Shown here: positions 53,335 through 63,199 of the stretch, one piece after another
Layout of the letters: every line of letters starts with the position of its first letter
Numbering within the stretch: position 1 is the first letter of the stretch
From: Cytidiella melzeri
Lineage: Eukaryota; Basidiomycota; Agaricomycetes; Polyporales; Irpicaceae
Direction: 5' to 3'
Assembly (NCBI GenBank): GCA_022592445.1
Contig: JABYQR010000105.1
Coordinates: forward strand, 58,111 to 122,110
Length of the DNA stretch: 64,000 bases
Position numbers and translations under genes: made by a program
The notes under the pieces: model-generated
What the model saw: only the letters and a program-made list of their open reading frames with translations
Told to the model about the DNA's origin: nothing
Databases searched by the model: none

Positions 53335-56300
53335 TCAAGCCTGAACATGAAGTAGTTCATTGAAGTGCTTGAGTTTTTCGAGAGGTAGTGCTTTAGTAAG
53401 AGTATCAGCACGTTGATCGGCAGAAGGTACGTGGTGCACAGTGATGTACCCTTTAGTTACACGATCGCTGATGAAGTTCTTGCGAATGTTAAAGTGTTTA
53501 GTACGTTGAGAGTGTTGTTCCTCGGGGGAACGAACAATCGCAAGAGTTGACACACTGTCGGTATATAGTTTGACAGGGTCCATAGTGCAGTTAAGTATTT
53601 CATCTATGAGGCTCTTCAAATAGATGGCCTCTGTGGACGCATGAGCAAGTGCGTACAGTTCGGCTTCGGTGACCGATAAAGTTACAAGTGAACCGCGCTT
53701 ACTTGACCAAGAGATAAGCGAGTCGTTGTATGTGAAAGTATAGCCCATTATTGGTTTATTGCCGTACGTAGTCATACCATCAGAGTCGGCATAACCTACG
53801 AGTGAAGTAGAAGTAGGGTTGGCTTGGTTTCCTAGGACAAGCCAGTAGTCGCACGTTCCCTTGAGGTAAAGGTAACACTGTTTAGCTGCAGCGTAGTGTT
53901 CCTTAGCAGGATCAGATAAGTATCGTGCTAGTTGACCAGTGCAATAAGCAATGTCTGGTCGAGTACTGTCGGCGACGTAGCGTAAGCCACCAACAAGAGA
54001 CATGTAGTGTGTAATGGCGTCAGCGTCCTGACGTGGTTCGGTCACAGCACGGGGGGCTAAGTTGTGCTCGTGTACCATTGATGTACGGCGTGAATGTTCG
54101 TGGTCAAAGTTGTATCGCTTAAGTATGTTCAGGATATAATCCCTTTGACGAAGCTTGATAATGCCTGCGGCTTTATCATAAGCAACTTCCATGCCAAGCA
54201 TCCAGTGGATAGTTCCACCATTAGTAAGTTCGACATGTTGTCTGAGTGCGATCTCAAATTTTTCGGCAACAGTAGTAGTGATAGTGCCAAGAGTAATGTC
54301 GTCGACATGGACAGCAAGTAGAAGTATAAGTTTATCACCTCGATAGAGGTAGAAGACTGCGTTGTCGAATTCACAACGCTTCAGTCCAAGTGCAAAGAGT
54401 ATGTCGCATAGTACTTTGTACCAACGACGTCCGGCTTGCTTAAGGCCGTAGATAGTCTTCCGAAGTTTAAGTACCCAACCAGGTGGCAGGTTTGGAAGTA
54501 AGTCACCAGGAGGTGGACGAAGATAAAGGTCTTCATCGTCGTGGATGTTACCGTATAAGTATGCGGACTTGATATCGAGCTGAGTAATCTCAAAGTGTAG
54601 TGAAGCCGCGAGAGTAAGTACAAATCGTAGTGAACTCATACGCGCAACAGGTGCGAATAAGTCATTCGAGTAGTAATCAATGCCGTCACGCTGGGAGTAT
54701 CCTTGCGCGACAAGTCTTGATTTAAGTTTAGTGACTTTGCCATGTTCGTATTTTGTTTTGTAGACAAAGCGCGAACCAGTGATGTTCGCATTTGGCGGCG
54801 GGATACAGTATTCCCAAGTGCCAAGTTGTTCGAGGGTATCAACCTCAGTTTTCATTGACTTGAGCCAGTCAATTTTGAGTGGGTGGTTAAGTACGTCTTT
54901 GTAAGTAACTGGATCACCGACGTCTTCAGCGTAGTATGCGTTGAATTCAGTCAAGTAGAAGGCAATGTTTGTATCAACTTCATCATAGTTTAAGCCTCGA
55001 GCTTTGCGCGAAGGCTTAGGCTCTCTAGTAGTACGCCTAGGACCAGAAGGGTCAGGCTCGTCGATGTCCATGGGTTCAACATGAGGATTCTCCTCGAGTT
55101 GAAGTTGTTTTTCAAGAGTAGGTTGTTCGATATTTGGTTCTTTCTCCCCTTCAATTTGTGCCGTAGAGTCAACAAATTGCAAGTTTCGTTCGACGCCTAC
55201 GCGTGTTCCGAAGTAAACGTAGTGGCCTTTGGAATATTCAGCAAAGCCTATCCAAACGGCGCGCTTGCCTTTTGGCGCAAGTTTATTGGTTCGGTATTCG
55301 TCGTATACGATACACGGTTGACCAAACTTTTGAAGCGCATCAAGGTTCGCTTCAGTACCATAGCGTTTAAAGTAAGGAGTTTTATATTGAAGAGGAGCAC
55401 GAGGAGTGCGATTATAGAGATAAACCGCATGAAGCGCAGCGTACCACCATAACCGGTTCGGTAAAGCAGCCGTATGCAGGTTTACACGAACCAAGTTCAT
55501 AATAGTCTGGTGTGTGCGCTCAGCAACACCATTTTGTGCAGGAGTATCGTGCACAGTAAGCCGGGGTATAGTACCTTGTGACTTCAAGTAGTTTGTCATA
55601 TTTGCACCAGTGAATACGCCATCGTTGTCAGATTGAAGAATCTTGACACGAATATTGTATTGCGTAAGAAGCTCAGTAGAGAAGATAACCCATTGAGTAA
55701 AGGCATCATCTTTTGTTTTTAATGGCGCAAGTGTTAACCATCGAGTTGAGTCGTCAACGATAGTCAACCAGTACAGATAATGACCAGTAATCGACGCAGT
55801 GGGTAGTGGCCCAAAGATGTCGATATGAAAGTGATCACCGAAGGAAGTAGCCAACGGCGAAGTACGAGCTTTGGGGACTGGAGTACGATGAATATTATTC
55901 AAGATACAGTCCTCGCACGGAGTTTCTGTGCGGTCAGTGATATGAGTAGTAATGATAAGTTTGGACGTTTCAAGTAGTTTGTTTATCTGGAAATAACTGA
56001 TGTGACCGAGTTTTTTATGAAGTTCAAGCATCGTTATACCAGACTTATGCACGCTTGCTAAAGAAGTCACGCGAGTAGAGTTGAGTGAATACAAATCGTG
56101 TATTTTTCGTATCACAGCTACACAAGACGCGTTCGAGTCATATATAGTACAAGTATTTGAGAAGAAAGTAAAGCGATAATCAGCGTCCAATTTTGAAACA
56201 CTGATAAGCGTGAAGGGTAGTTGTGAGTTATAGTAGACATTCTTTAGCATAAGTTGATTATGCGTACCATTTTCCTGTTCAACCTCCAGTACCATGTCGC

Positions 56301-57060
56301 CAGCGAGTTTGAGACTTATTTGCTCTGAGTTGGCGACAGTAAGTAAAATAGTTGGTACAGAGTGAACGTTGAAAAGTAAATCACGATATGGTGTACAGTG
56401 TATAGTAGCACCAGTATCGATGACATGAACGCACTTGTCAGATGACGAAGTTGCGAACAGTGGAAGTAAAGTAGAAGAAATGGTACAAGTACTTACGTGC
56501 ATCGTCACGTCCGAGTTAGAAAGAGACTTCACCCACGCGCTTGGGTGAGGGTTCTCGAGGACCTCTTCGTCCGAGTCAGCAGCAGCAGTGACATTGGCCA
56601 TGAAGCCAGTAGCAGTGGAAGAGCCGGCAGCGGCGGACTCTTTCTTCTTGCCTTGAGCGGCGGCGGCAGTGGACTTGCGAGTGATGCCCTTCTTTTTCAT
56701 CGCAGCTTTGGACTTCTCAGTCCAGGGCAGAGGGCAAGTCGGCGTCATGTGGCCAGGCTGACCACAGTTGAAGCAGTTGCCCTGACCAGAAGTGGAGGGC
56801 TTGCTCAACGAGTAGGGGGCTGCAGCCGCGCGAGCAGTAGTGGTGGTTTTGGTCGAGCGTTCGACCGCGGCCTTGCCCTTGGCATGCGAAGCCGAAGGCG
56901 CGTGAGCTTTGTCCTTTGGGACGAAAGTGGTAGGCCCCTTGGACTCGGAAGTCTTTGGGGGGTGCGTGAGTCGCCAGTTGGTGAACTCGCGACGAAGCTC
57001 AGCAATGAGCGCGTTGGGCCTGTAGCGGAACTTCTCTCCAGCCGGAGTAGAAGAACGCAC
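53335..57060 (-). CDS. Copia pol polyprotein (with end of gag)
   Basis: One open frame of 1,241 codons. In order: gag zinc knuckle CFNCGQPGHMTPTC (about residue 95), aspartic protease VIDTGATIHC (about 212), GAG-pre-integrase and HHCC zinc finger (LHKKLGHISYFQINKLLET ... CEDC), integrase core (HIDIFGPLP, VDDSTRWL, LQSDNDGVF, NGVAERTHQTI), reverse transcriptase (RLVAQGYSQRDGIDYYSNDL, FAPVARMSSLRFVL, TQLDIKSAYLYG, active site AVHVDDI), and RNase H (VGYADSDGM, TEAELYAL, LYTDS, RTKHFNIR, ADTLTKALP). All catalytic residues expected for these enzymes are visible. The first methionine is inside gag; the true translation start lies upstream in frames now disrupted. Confidence 0.9.
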   Translation of the reverse strand: MRSSTPAGEKFRYRPNALIAELRREFTNWRLTHPPKTSESKGPTTFVPKDKAHAPSASHAKGKAAVERSTKTTTTARAAAAPYSLSKPSTSGQGNCFNCGQPGHMTPTCPLPWTEKSKAAMKKKGITRKSTAAAAQGKKKESAAAGSSTATGFMANVTAAADSDEEVLENPHPSAWVKSLSNSDVTMHVSTCTISSTLLPLFATSSSDKCVHVIDTGATIHCTPYRDLLFNVHSVPTILLTVANSEQISLKLAGDMVLEVEQENGTHNQLMLKNVYYNSQLPFTLISVSKLDADYRFTFFSNTCTIYDSNASCVAVIRKIHDLYSLNSTRVTSLASVHKSGITMLELHKKLGHISYFQINKLLETSKLIITTHITDRTETPCEDCILNNIHRTPVPKARTSPLATSFGDHFHIDIFGPLPTASITGHYLYWLTIVDDSTRWLTLAPLKTKDDAFTQWVIFSTELLTQYNIRVKILQSDNDGVFTGANMTNYLKSQGTIPRLTVHDTPAQNGVAERTHQTIMNLVRVNLHTAALPNRLWWYAALHAVYLYNRTPRAPLQYKTPYFKRYGTEANLDALQKFGQPCIVYDEYRTNKLAPKGKRAVWIGFAEYSKGHYVYFGTRVGVERNLQFVDSTAQIEGEKEPNIEQPTLEKQLQLEENPHVEPMDIDEPDPSGPRRTTREPKPSRKARGLNYDEVDTNIAFYLTEFNAYYAEDVGDPVTYKDVLNHPLKIDWLKSMKTEVDTLEQLGTWEYCIPPPNANITGSRFVYKTKYEHGKVTKLKSRLVAQGYSQRDGIDYYSNDLFAPVARMSSLRFVLTLAASLHFEITQLDIKSAYLYGNIHDDEDLYLRPPPGDLLPNLPPGWVLKLRKTIYGLKQAGRRWYKVLCDILFALGLKRCEFDNAVFYLYRGDKLILLLAVHVDDITLGTITTTVAEKFEIALRQHVELTNGGTIHWMLGMEVAYDKAAGIIKLRQRDYILNILKRYNFDHEHSRRTSMVHEHNLAPRAVTEPRQDADAITHYMSLVGGLRYVADSTRPDIAYCTGQLARYLSDPAKEHYAAAKQCYLYLKGTCDYWLVLGNQANPTSTSLVGYADSDGMTTYGNKPIMGYTFTYNDSLISWSSKRGSLVTLSVTEAELYALAHASTEAIYLKSLIDEILNCTMDPVKLYTDSVSTLAIVRSPEEQHSQRTKHFNIRKNFISDRVTKGYITVHHVPSADQRADTLTKALPLEKLKHFNELLHVQA

Positions 57061-58167
57061 GCCGACCTCGTAGTTCTGACGTGTGGCGGCGTAGGCAGGA
57101 GGGATAATCCCAACGATGGCAGCGTAGAAGATATGGTCGGGGATGTCGACACCAGCAGCGATAAGCTTGCTGCGATATTGGTGGCGTCATCGAGCAGCTT
57201 GTCCATCTCGTAGATAGGACGACGAAGGTGGAACAACTGGTAAATTTCGTTCGCGTCAGACACAGTGGTCTTCGGATCGTAACGTTCACGCAGCTTGTCC
57301 ATGAGTACGTGGGGCTTGTACTCGTTGAGATAGTTAGCCATGACCGAGTCAGAGATATGACCGGTCAGGACGTTGAAGACAGCCCGCGTAACCTCTTGAG
57401 GAACGGTCAGGCCACCTCGGAGTGTGTGAAACTCCAGTATAGTGACATAGCGGTCTCGACGCGGAACTTCCACATCGGCCAAGTCTCAGCCCCAGTAAGT
57501 TTGCCAACATCAGAGAAGGCTTTGTTGATGTCGCTGAGTGACATAGTGAAGTTGTTGTCGTGGCCAGGTGGCACAGACAGAAGTTGCGACACTTCGCGTG
57601 TCGACCTAGTGCCTATGGAGCTAGGCGGAGGCGGCGGCGGCGAGCCACCAGGAGAGCTGCCCGGAGGAGGGGGAGTTGTCGGACGGCGAGCAGGACGCTT
57701 CTCACGTCGTCGACGAGGCCTCTCATCCTCATCCATACGGTCGTCATCACTGTCATCGTCTCCTCCATGAGGGTGACGACGGCGATCATCATCGCGAAGA
57801 GTATCGAAGGGGGTGCGACGGCGATCAGCTGGGGGAGCAGAGACATGGCGAGCACCTGGGATCGCCTCACGATCCTCAGAAGCTGGAAGAGTGGTTGTCG
57901 TTGTGACTGGGTTGGGGTTCGACGTCAGGGACGTTAGAGTTGGATGGTCCAGCTGAGGGAGCATCGGTTTTTGTGATAGTTGTGGCAGACATTGAGGGAG
58001 GAGGTGTAGTAGGAGCAGGAGAAGGAGTAGGAGTGAATATGGGTTGTCCTGCGAGTGGTGGTTGTTCTTTGGCGGGGTTGAGCTCTAGTACCCCTGAGGA
58101 AGTTGGTTTGGTGACGCTCTCTAGTGGAGCGACGAAGTTGAGCTTGATCAGCGAGATCAGAGCTCAT
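57061..58167 (-). pseudogene. Copia gag, frameshifted
   Basis: Gag-like sequence continues upstream of the pol frame in at least three different frames. Nearest pol, GHISDSVMANYLNEYKPHVL and EIYQLFHLRRPIYEMDKLLD lie in a second frame (57425-57180 or so). Before that, MSLSDINKAFSDVGKLTGAE and TWPMWKFRVETAM are in a third frame that overlaps at 57407-57482. The N-terminal Pro/Arg-rich region changes frame again near 57960. Copia elements normally make one continuous gag-pol, so these are most simply lesions. A programmed shift is possible for only one of them. Confidence 0.7.
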
Positions 58168-58218
58168 AAACAGGAGGAGTAGGTGTAAAAGTGAAGTAGA
58201 GTGAAGATATGAGCTTTA

Positions 58219-58234
58219 GGCGGGGCTCATAACC
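58219..58234 (-). other. Primer binding site, initiator-Met half-tRNA type
   Basis: Directly after the 5' LTR the element's strand reads GGTTATGAGCCCCGCC. GGTTATGAGCCC is complementary to the anticodon stem-loop of initiator tRNA-Met (GGGCTCATAACC), the same priming mode as Drosophila copia. Confidence 0.75.
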
Positions 58235-58408
58235 TTTTAACAAGGTATCAGGAGAGTTGAGAGCGTTGAGAGAGAAGACTGAGGTGGTGGTCACACAGAG
58301 AGTTGGGGATCAAAAGCGATAGCAGTGCATTGATCAAAGTAAGTCTTATATACGGTAACTACGGCGCTAAGCGCGCGCTAAGTAGTACGAAGACAGAATA
58401 GTTAAACA
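58235..58408 (-). repeat. 5' LTR of the Copia element
   Basis: Same length and ends as the left copy; two substitutions were found by direct comparison. It borders a truncated alcohol-dehydrogenase-like gene at 58409. Confidence 0.88.
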
Positions 58409-58863
58409 GATCTACACGTAATGCACAGTTCGTGAGTACGATGGAGGAGATTAATGCGCAGGCTGCAAGCCGTACCTTGGCTGTGATCTCAGCTGGCACA
58501 ATGCTGTACTGCTGGAATGTCGCCTTCCGGTTGGTAAAATACCCCTGGTACAGTCTGCGCACAGTGTGTCAATCACGATAAATACCTCACGCTGGTGCTT
58601 TACTTACACCTTGTCACCCACAACGAATCCTATTACATCTTCCCCACTTCCTTGACGACGCCAGCAGCATCGATTCCCAAAATCGCAGGGTAGTCAGTGC
58701 GAAAGTAACCTGTTGCCTGAATTTTCCAGTCGACAGGATTGAGACCGGCGGCCTTGATCTCTACAAGAAGTTCTCCACGGCCAGGCTTGTTGTAAACTTC
58801 AATGTCGCGGACAGCGTAGCTGCCTTGTTTCTCTAGAAGGAAGATGGCTTTCTGCGTAGACAT
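58409..58863 (-). pseudogene. Truncated copy of zinc-binding-ADH-like gene (copy 1)
   Basis: ATG 58863 starts MSTQKAIFLLEKQGSYAVRD and runs LNPVDWKIQATGYFRTDYPA, ILGIDAAGVVKEVG. One base is missing relative to copy 2 at the EVGEGVTGF segment, giving a stop (EVGKM). The next exon (LYQGYFTNRKATFQQYS, IVPAEITAK) and part of the following intron are present. The sequence then ends abruptly at the Copia LTR (58408). The catalytic and cofactor-binding C-terminal two thirds are gone. Copy 2 (59801-61077) shows what has been lost. Confidence 0.85.
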
Positions 58864-59800
58864 TATGGCAAGCGGCGGGTGATCGAGGAGGAGTTATTCT
58901 CTCCCGTTGCTATTCATATAGCACGACGGCCCACTGACGGTGACTGTTCTCGAACTCGGTGGAAGACATGAGTCAGCATTTGTGCTGGCGATGTCGCAGT
59001 GCATATTCGCTGATTCAGCCAGCAGAAGGCGCCATTATCATCGCGTTAGTCATTCTCGGTACCAGATTCTTGGCTGAATTTCCTAATGAGGCAGGAGGCA
59101 GCAAGACAGGAGACAAGGAACGAAGCGTAGACGGTTCTCTTCTTTGTCTTTCTTCGAATCTTCTTGTCACCTTCTGCCTCCTGAAGAAGAAACACCAGGG
59201 CGTCTCGGACGTTCTGGTGGGATATCCTAATTGGGTTCTATGGAGAGAAGACGCACGATGATATCCTCTCGCGTAGATCCTTCTCGCACGATGCGGCACC
59301 GCCTTACGTCGACATCACGACCAAGTGAAAGTCGCAGACGTTGTGAGGCGCGGTGCTGATGCTCAACAAGGAAGAAGGAGGTAGAAATGGCAAGAGCATG
59401 GTCGAAAAGGTCGAGGGTTTGGTGGGTGGTGTCGGACACAAGTGTTTGCTGAGACATCTGATAAGCTAGCTGCAGACGCACCGGAGGACAGATGAACTAA
59501 ACAGCATGTAGTTGTGTCGAGACCAGTATCATGTGAAAGACGCATAAGTACCTGTCTCAGGGGGAATTTCAAACCTTTGAGATATTGTATCTTCGTTCGT
59601 GCAACAAACCCTGAGCCACTCAGGTCAAAGGTTGACTGCAAGAGGATCAACCAAACACAAGAATGAACCCTACAGTCTGATGCTATTATCGGAATGCCGA
59701 ACAAGATACTGCTAGCACCACCAAGTCTTTCGGTTTCGAGGTACTCACATGACTACATATTACATTAGCGATTGAAACTTCCGCTTGTTCATTACTTCTC
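58864..59800. other. Spacer between ADH-like copies
   Basis: 58930-59050 resembles 61150-61250, upstream of copy 2 (shared ctcgaactcggtggaaga and ttcgctgattcagcc), so the duplication includes promoter DNA. A minus-strand frame at 59227-59481 (MSQQTLVSDTTHQTLDLFDH...) could be a small gene or exon, but nothing supports it further. Confidence 0.45.
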
Positions 59801-61077
59801 CTATGGCTGTGCTACAAGCTTCGTCGCACTAACCTTGCCCGACTTCAGCTTCTCCAGCGCGTCCGGAATACCAGCGAGGCCATTCGGAACGATCTCAACA
59901 TTGTTGGGCTATACAACGACCAAAAATGTATTAGCAAGTGTCTCACAAAAAAATCAGAATCGCTGAAGCTCACCTTCACTTCCCCGCTCTCGAGCAACCC
60001 TGTCAAACTCTTGTACAAGCTGACGCCGGTCGCTCTCTGATTCGGGTCGTGCACCGACCCGAACACTTGTACGACCTCCTTCGTGTTATCGACTTTGCTT
60101 TCCTCGATGGCAAAAGGGAGAACGAGGATGAAGCTGCCTCCTGGTGCAAGCACCTCGTATGCTTCATCCTGTGTGGCTTTCTCGGATATGGCATCGTAGA
60201 CGACCTTAATTGGGTCTGACGTGATAGCCTTGACAGCGGAGACGAGAGGGGTGTTGCGATCGATGACATGGGTTGCACCGAGGGATTTGACGAACGAGGC
60301 GTTGTGTGACGAGGCGGTGGTGATTATAGGAGAGAAGCCTGAGAGCTTTGCGAGTTGCAGGACTTTAGAATCAGCGCAGAAGGTAAGTGAGGTGTCCTAC
60401 GAATGATATCGTGATAGACTTGCCTTGTTGACCAACTGCAGAAGATCCGCCTATGACGAGGATAGGCTGGCCGCTATATTTGCCACGACCTCCCTCTTCC
60501 ATGCTGGGTGGAGACCCGCACCACCACGTCCGGGAGGTGCAACCTTTTTGCTGTACAATCCGAAAGCGGCGGTCGCGAGAACAAGTGGAACAGTCGACGC
60601 CTGCTCAAAGGAGATGTTTGAAGGGATCTACACGTCATGCACAGTTCGTGAGTGCGATGGAGGAGATTGATGCGCAGGCTGCAAGCCGTACCTTGGCTGT
60701 GATCTCAGCTGGCACGATGCTGTACTGCTGGAATGTCGCCTTCGGGTTGGTGAAATACCCTTGGTACAGTCTGCGCACAGTGTGTCAATCATGATAATCA
60801 ACCGACGCTGGTGCTGTACTTACACCTTGTCACCCACAGCAAATCCTGTCACACCTTCGCCTACTTCCTTGACGACGCCAGCAGCATCGGTCCCCAAAAT
60901 CGCAGGGTAATCGGTGAGAAAATAGCCGGATGACTGGATCTTCCAGTCGACAGGGTTGAGGGCGGTGGCCTTGATCTCTACCAGAAGTTCTCCAGGGCCA
61001 GGCTTATAAACTTCGATATCACGGACAGCGTAGCTGCCTTGTTTCTCTAGAAGGAGGAGGGCTTTCTGCGTAGACAT
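59801..61077 (-). pseudogene. Zinc-binding-alcohol-dehydrogenase-like oxidoreductase (copy 2), one-base frameshift
   Basis: Medium-chain dehydrogenase/reductase of the quinone-oxidoreductase/enoyl-reductase type. ATG 61077: MSTQKALLLLEKQGSYAVRD, LNPVDWKIQSSGYF, AAGVVKEVGEGVTGFAVGDK; exon 2 LYQGYFTNPKATFQQYSIVP; exon 3 FEQASTVPLVLATAAFGLYS. In the next segment GLHPAWKREVV shifts out of frame. Restoring one G near 60499 would continue the family pattern EEGGRGKYSGQPILVIGGSS, which holds the NAD(P)H-binding Gly motif and is followed by LQLAKLSGFSPIITTAS, HVIDRN and LAPGGSFILVLPFAIEES. The end is KLVAQP. One intron uses a GC donor (gcaagt). All else is intact, so this may be a recent null allele, a sequencing error or a missed intron. 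Confidence 0.75.
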
Positions 61078-61876
61078 ACTGGGAGGTGGGTGAACGAGGA
61101 GGATTCAAGGACATTTTCTCTGCCGTGCCAGGTGTTTATATACCACGACATCCCACAGCGCGACGGTTCTCGAACTCGGTGGAAGAGGTGAGTCAGCGTT
61201 CGTACTGGCGATGTGCATGTTCGCTGATTCAGCCGGCAGAAGGCGTCATGAGCATCGCGTCATCCTTTGCCGTGTTGCCCATCATGTCTAATCGCTGCGC
61301 CACGATGCCCTTCCCTACCAAACTAGGCAAAGCCATCACTTCAACTGCGAGCACAAAAGCACACTGTCATGGACGATAGCTTCATGAGCGCGAGTTTGCA
61401 ATGCGCGAAAGAATCAAAAATTAACAGATTAGCTCTCGTCAACCTTCAAAGCCGTCTTCGATTTGGCGGGACCATACGCCTTACGACTGCATCCAAATGG
61501 CGCATCCAGTAGTCGTGAGCAATCTCGGGGGCTACATCTCGGAGGTAAACTGGCAAGTTGATAACCCAGAGTTAATAACCAGGGTTAATAACCTGTATAG
61601 TCAGTGGTGGTCGGGTTAATATCTATGTTGTCACTTGATACTAGAGCATGTTGTCATCCCGAGACCGTCCAGTGAGCTTCAGCAAAAAATGGCTGTCTGA
61701 CAACTCGCCCTCGTCGCTGAGGTCTGCCATGCACGGGCTTGGCACGGGTAATCTTCAATGAGAGGTGTGCATTGTGCGAATCGCGATGGCGCTGGGCATG
61801 GACCACGTGATCAATCGCTTGATTTGAATCTGGCACACTGTTTGGCGGGCGGTCTCAATCTCTCAGTACTCTCACC
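61078..61876. other. Intergenic region with a possible small remnant gene
   Basis: Holds the copy-2 ADH promoter (duplicated at 58.9 kb), three close copies of gttaataacc-like sequence (61562-61620), and exon-like pieces described separately at 61446-61730. Confidence 0.4.
61446..61730 (-). CDS. Possible small two-exon gene or gene remnant
   Basis: On the minus strand 61730 downward gives MADLSDEGELSDSHFLLKLT, GRSRDDNML, and after a pyrimidine-rich stretch with an acceptor (cttgccag) a second piece reads YLRDVAPEIAHDYWMRHLDA, VVRRMVPPNRRRL with a stop at 61446-61448. Both pieces have protein-like composition, but no single intron joins them with consensus sites in frame, so this may be a decayed fragment. 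Family unknown. Confidence 0.3.
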
Positions 61877-63199
61877 ATGGCTCTCGACTCGGGGAGCATC
61901 GTTCAGCACCCAAACATTTGGTTTGAGGACGGCAATGTTGTCCTTGTAGCAAAAAGTACAGGATTCCGCGTCCACCGCGGTGTGCTCGCGCGCCATTCTG
62001 ACGTGTTTCGAGACATGTTTTTGGTGCCACAGCCAGCGAATGGCGAGATGCTTCAAGATTGTCCTGTGATTCGCCTGGCGGATGACAATCCTGATGAGGT
62101 AGCCGCGGTGCTCAACATTTTTATGATCAAAGAGGATACTGGTACGTCCTGGTGATGTTTATATTGGTATGACCCTCATTATACCCAAAGCTTCTACAAA
62201 GAGCATCTGCAAGTCCCCCTTACGACGATCGCCGCTGCGCTTCGGGTGGGCACTAAATATGCATTTGACGCAATCCGAGAAGAGGCTCTACGTCGGATCT
62301 CCGTGTGCTACCCGAAGGACCTTGCATACTTGCACGTTTGTAAACCTGACGATGAAGATACTGCATGCTCTGCATCCTGGGGAAACACCGATTGTATCGC
62401 CATTTTCCACCTTGCTCGTCAGCTTGGTTTGGATGACATTATACCTGCGGCGTTGTACAAGTGTGCCTTTGGGCCTTCCGTTAAAGAGCTTTTCGCGGCT
62501 ACAGCCGATCACGCCGGTGGCGGACTTCATATACTCTCCCTCTCAGAGCTGAAGGATTGCATGCAGGCTCGCGAGGATTTGTTATTAGACAACCTCCGTT
62601 TTTACAATAATATCTTAAACACCGATCCGAGTCCGGTATGTCCTCACAAGTTATTGAAAGACCGATCACCGTGCGTCCAAACGATGAAGACTATGTCCTA
62701 CGATGCCCTTTGCCTTCACTTGTGGGACTCCTCCAGGATTCTGTACCACTCGTGGAATCTTTGGATACAAAGCTACTCGGCAGACAATGCTAGGACATCG
62801 AGACCGACTCACCTATGTCAAACCTGTGTCACGTATCTTCAAGAAGACTATCGCAAGGAACGCAAAACTATCTGGTCGGAGCTACGAGCGCGTTACTGCT
62901 CTATGCTTTCAAGTCCGTCCACGAAGTCTCGAATCAGGAATGCTTCTGACAAAACACTTTTCAGGCCGAAACTGCCACCGACGACACAATGTCTGATTAA
63001 CCCCTGGTATCAAAATGCGCAAGATTGCGTCGTACTGCTCAATCGTGCGTTGAGTGCGCGAAGCCTGATTGATCGAGAGCAAACTAACCGACCGTTCGCA
63101 GTCACCAGAGACCGAAGAAGACATCGCGCCAGTCAGTGGCGTAATTGTTTATATTGCCTTTGTACCTATATTCAGGACGGCGCAGGACGGAGAATATAA
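61877..63199 (+). CDS. BTB/POZ domain protein
   Basis: ATG 61877 gives MALDSGSIVQHPNIWFEDGN, VVLVAKSTGFRVHRGVLARH, SDVFRDMFLVPQPANGE, the first half of a BTB fold (FRVHRGVLARHSDVFRDMF is the diagnostic strand-helix). An intron begins at gtacgt near 62142; the next exon continues HLQVPLTTIAAALRVGTKYA, FDAIREEALRRISVCYPKD and a C-terminal region (FHLARQLGLDDIIPAALYKC, LSELKDCMQAREDLLLDNL). BTB proteins dimerise and often act as Cullin-3 adaptors. Such N-terminal-BTB proteins are a large expanded group in Agaricomycetes with unknown substrates. The stop at 63197-63199 follows a less convincing tail (from about 62890), so the true end may be earlier, after an unrecognised intron. Confidence 0.72.

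Larger units (their letters stand above)
53154..58408 (-). mobile_element. Copia-type LTR retrotransposon
   Basis: 5,255 bp bounded by two 174-bp LTRs with two differences between them. The internal region, on the minus strand, encodes gag then pol in Copia order (protease, integrase, reverse transcriptase, RNase H). A primer binding site follows the 5' LTR and a purine-rich tract (gaaggggag) precedes the 3' LTR. Flanking bases do not form a target duplication. The gag portion has frameshifts while pol is one open frame of 1,241 codons. Confidence 0.92.

Noticed and set aside
56497..57213. 238-codon plus-strand frame across the retroelement
   Set aside because: It is antisense to gag-pol coding DNA on the minus strand, with Ser/Gly/Arg composition typical of a shadow.
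61562..61620. Short gttaataacc-like repeats considered as a CRISPR-like or telomeric array
   Set aside because: Only three or four imperfect units with no regular spacing; CRISPR arrays are not expected in a fungal nuclear genome.
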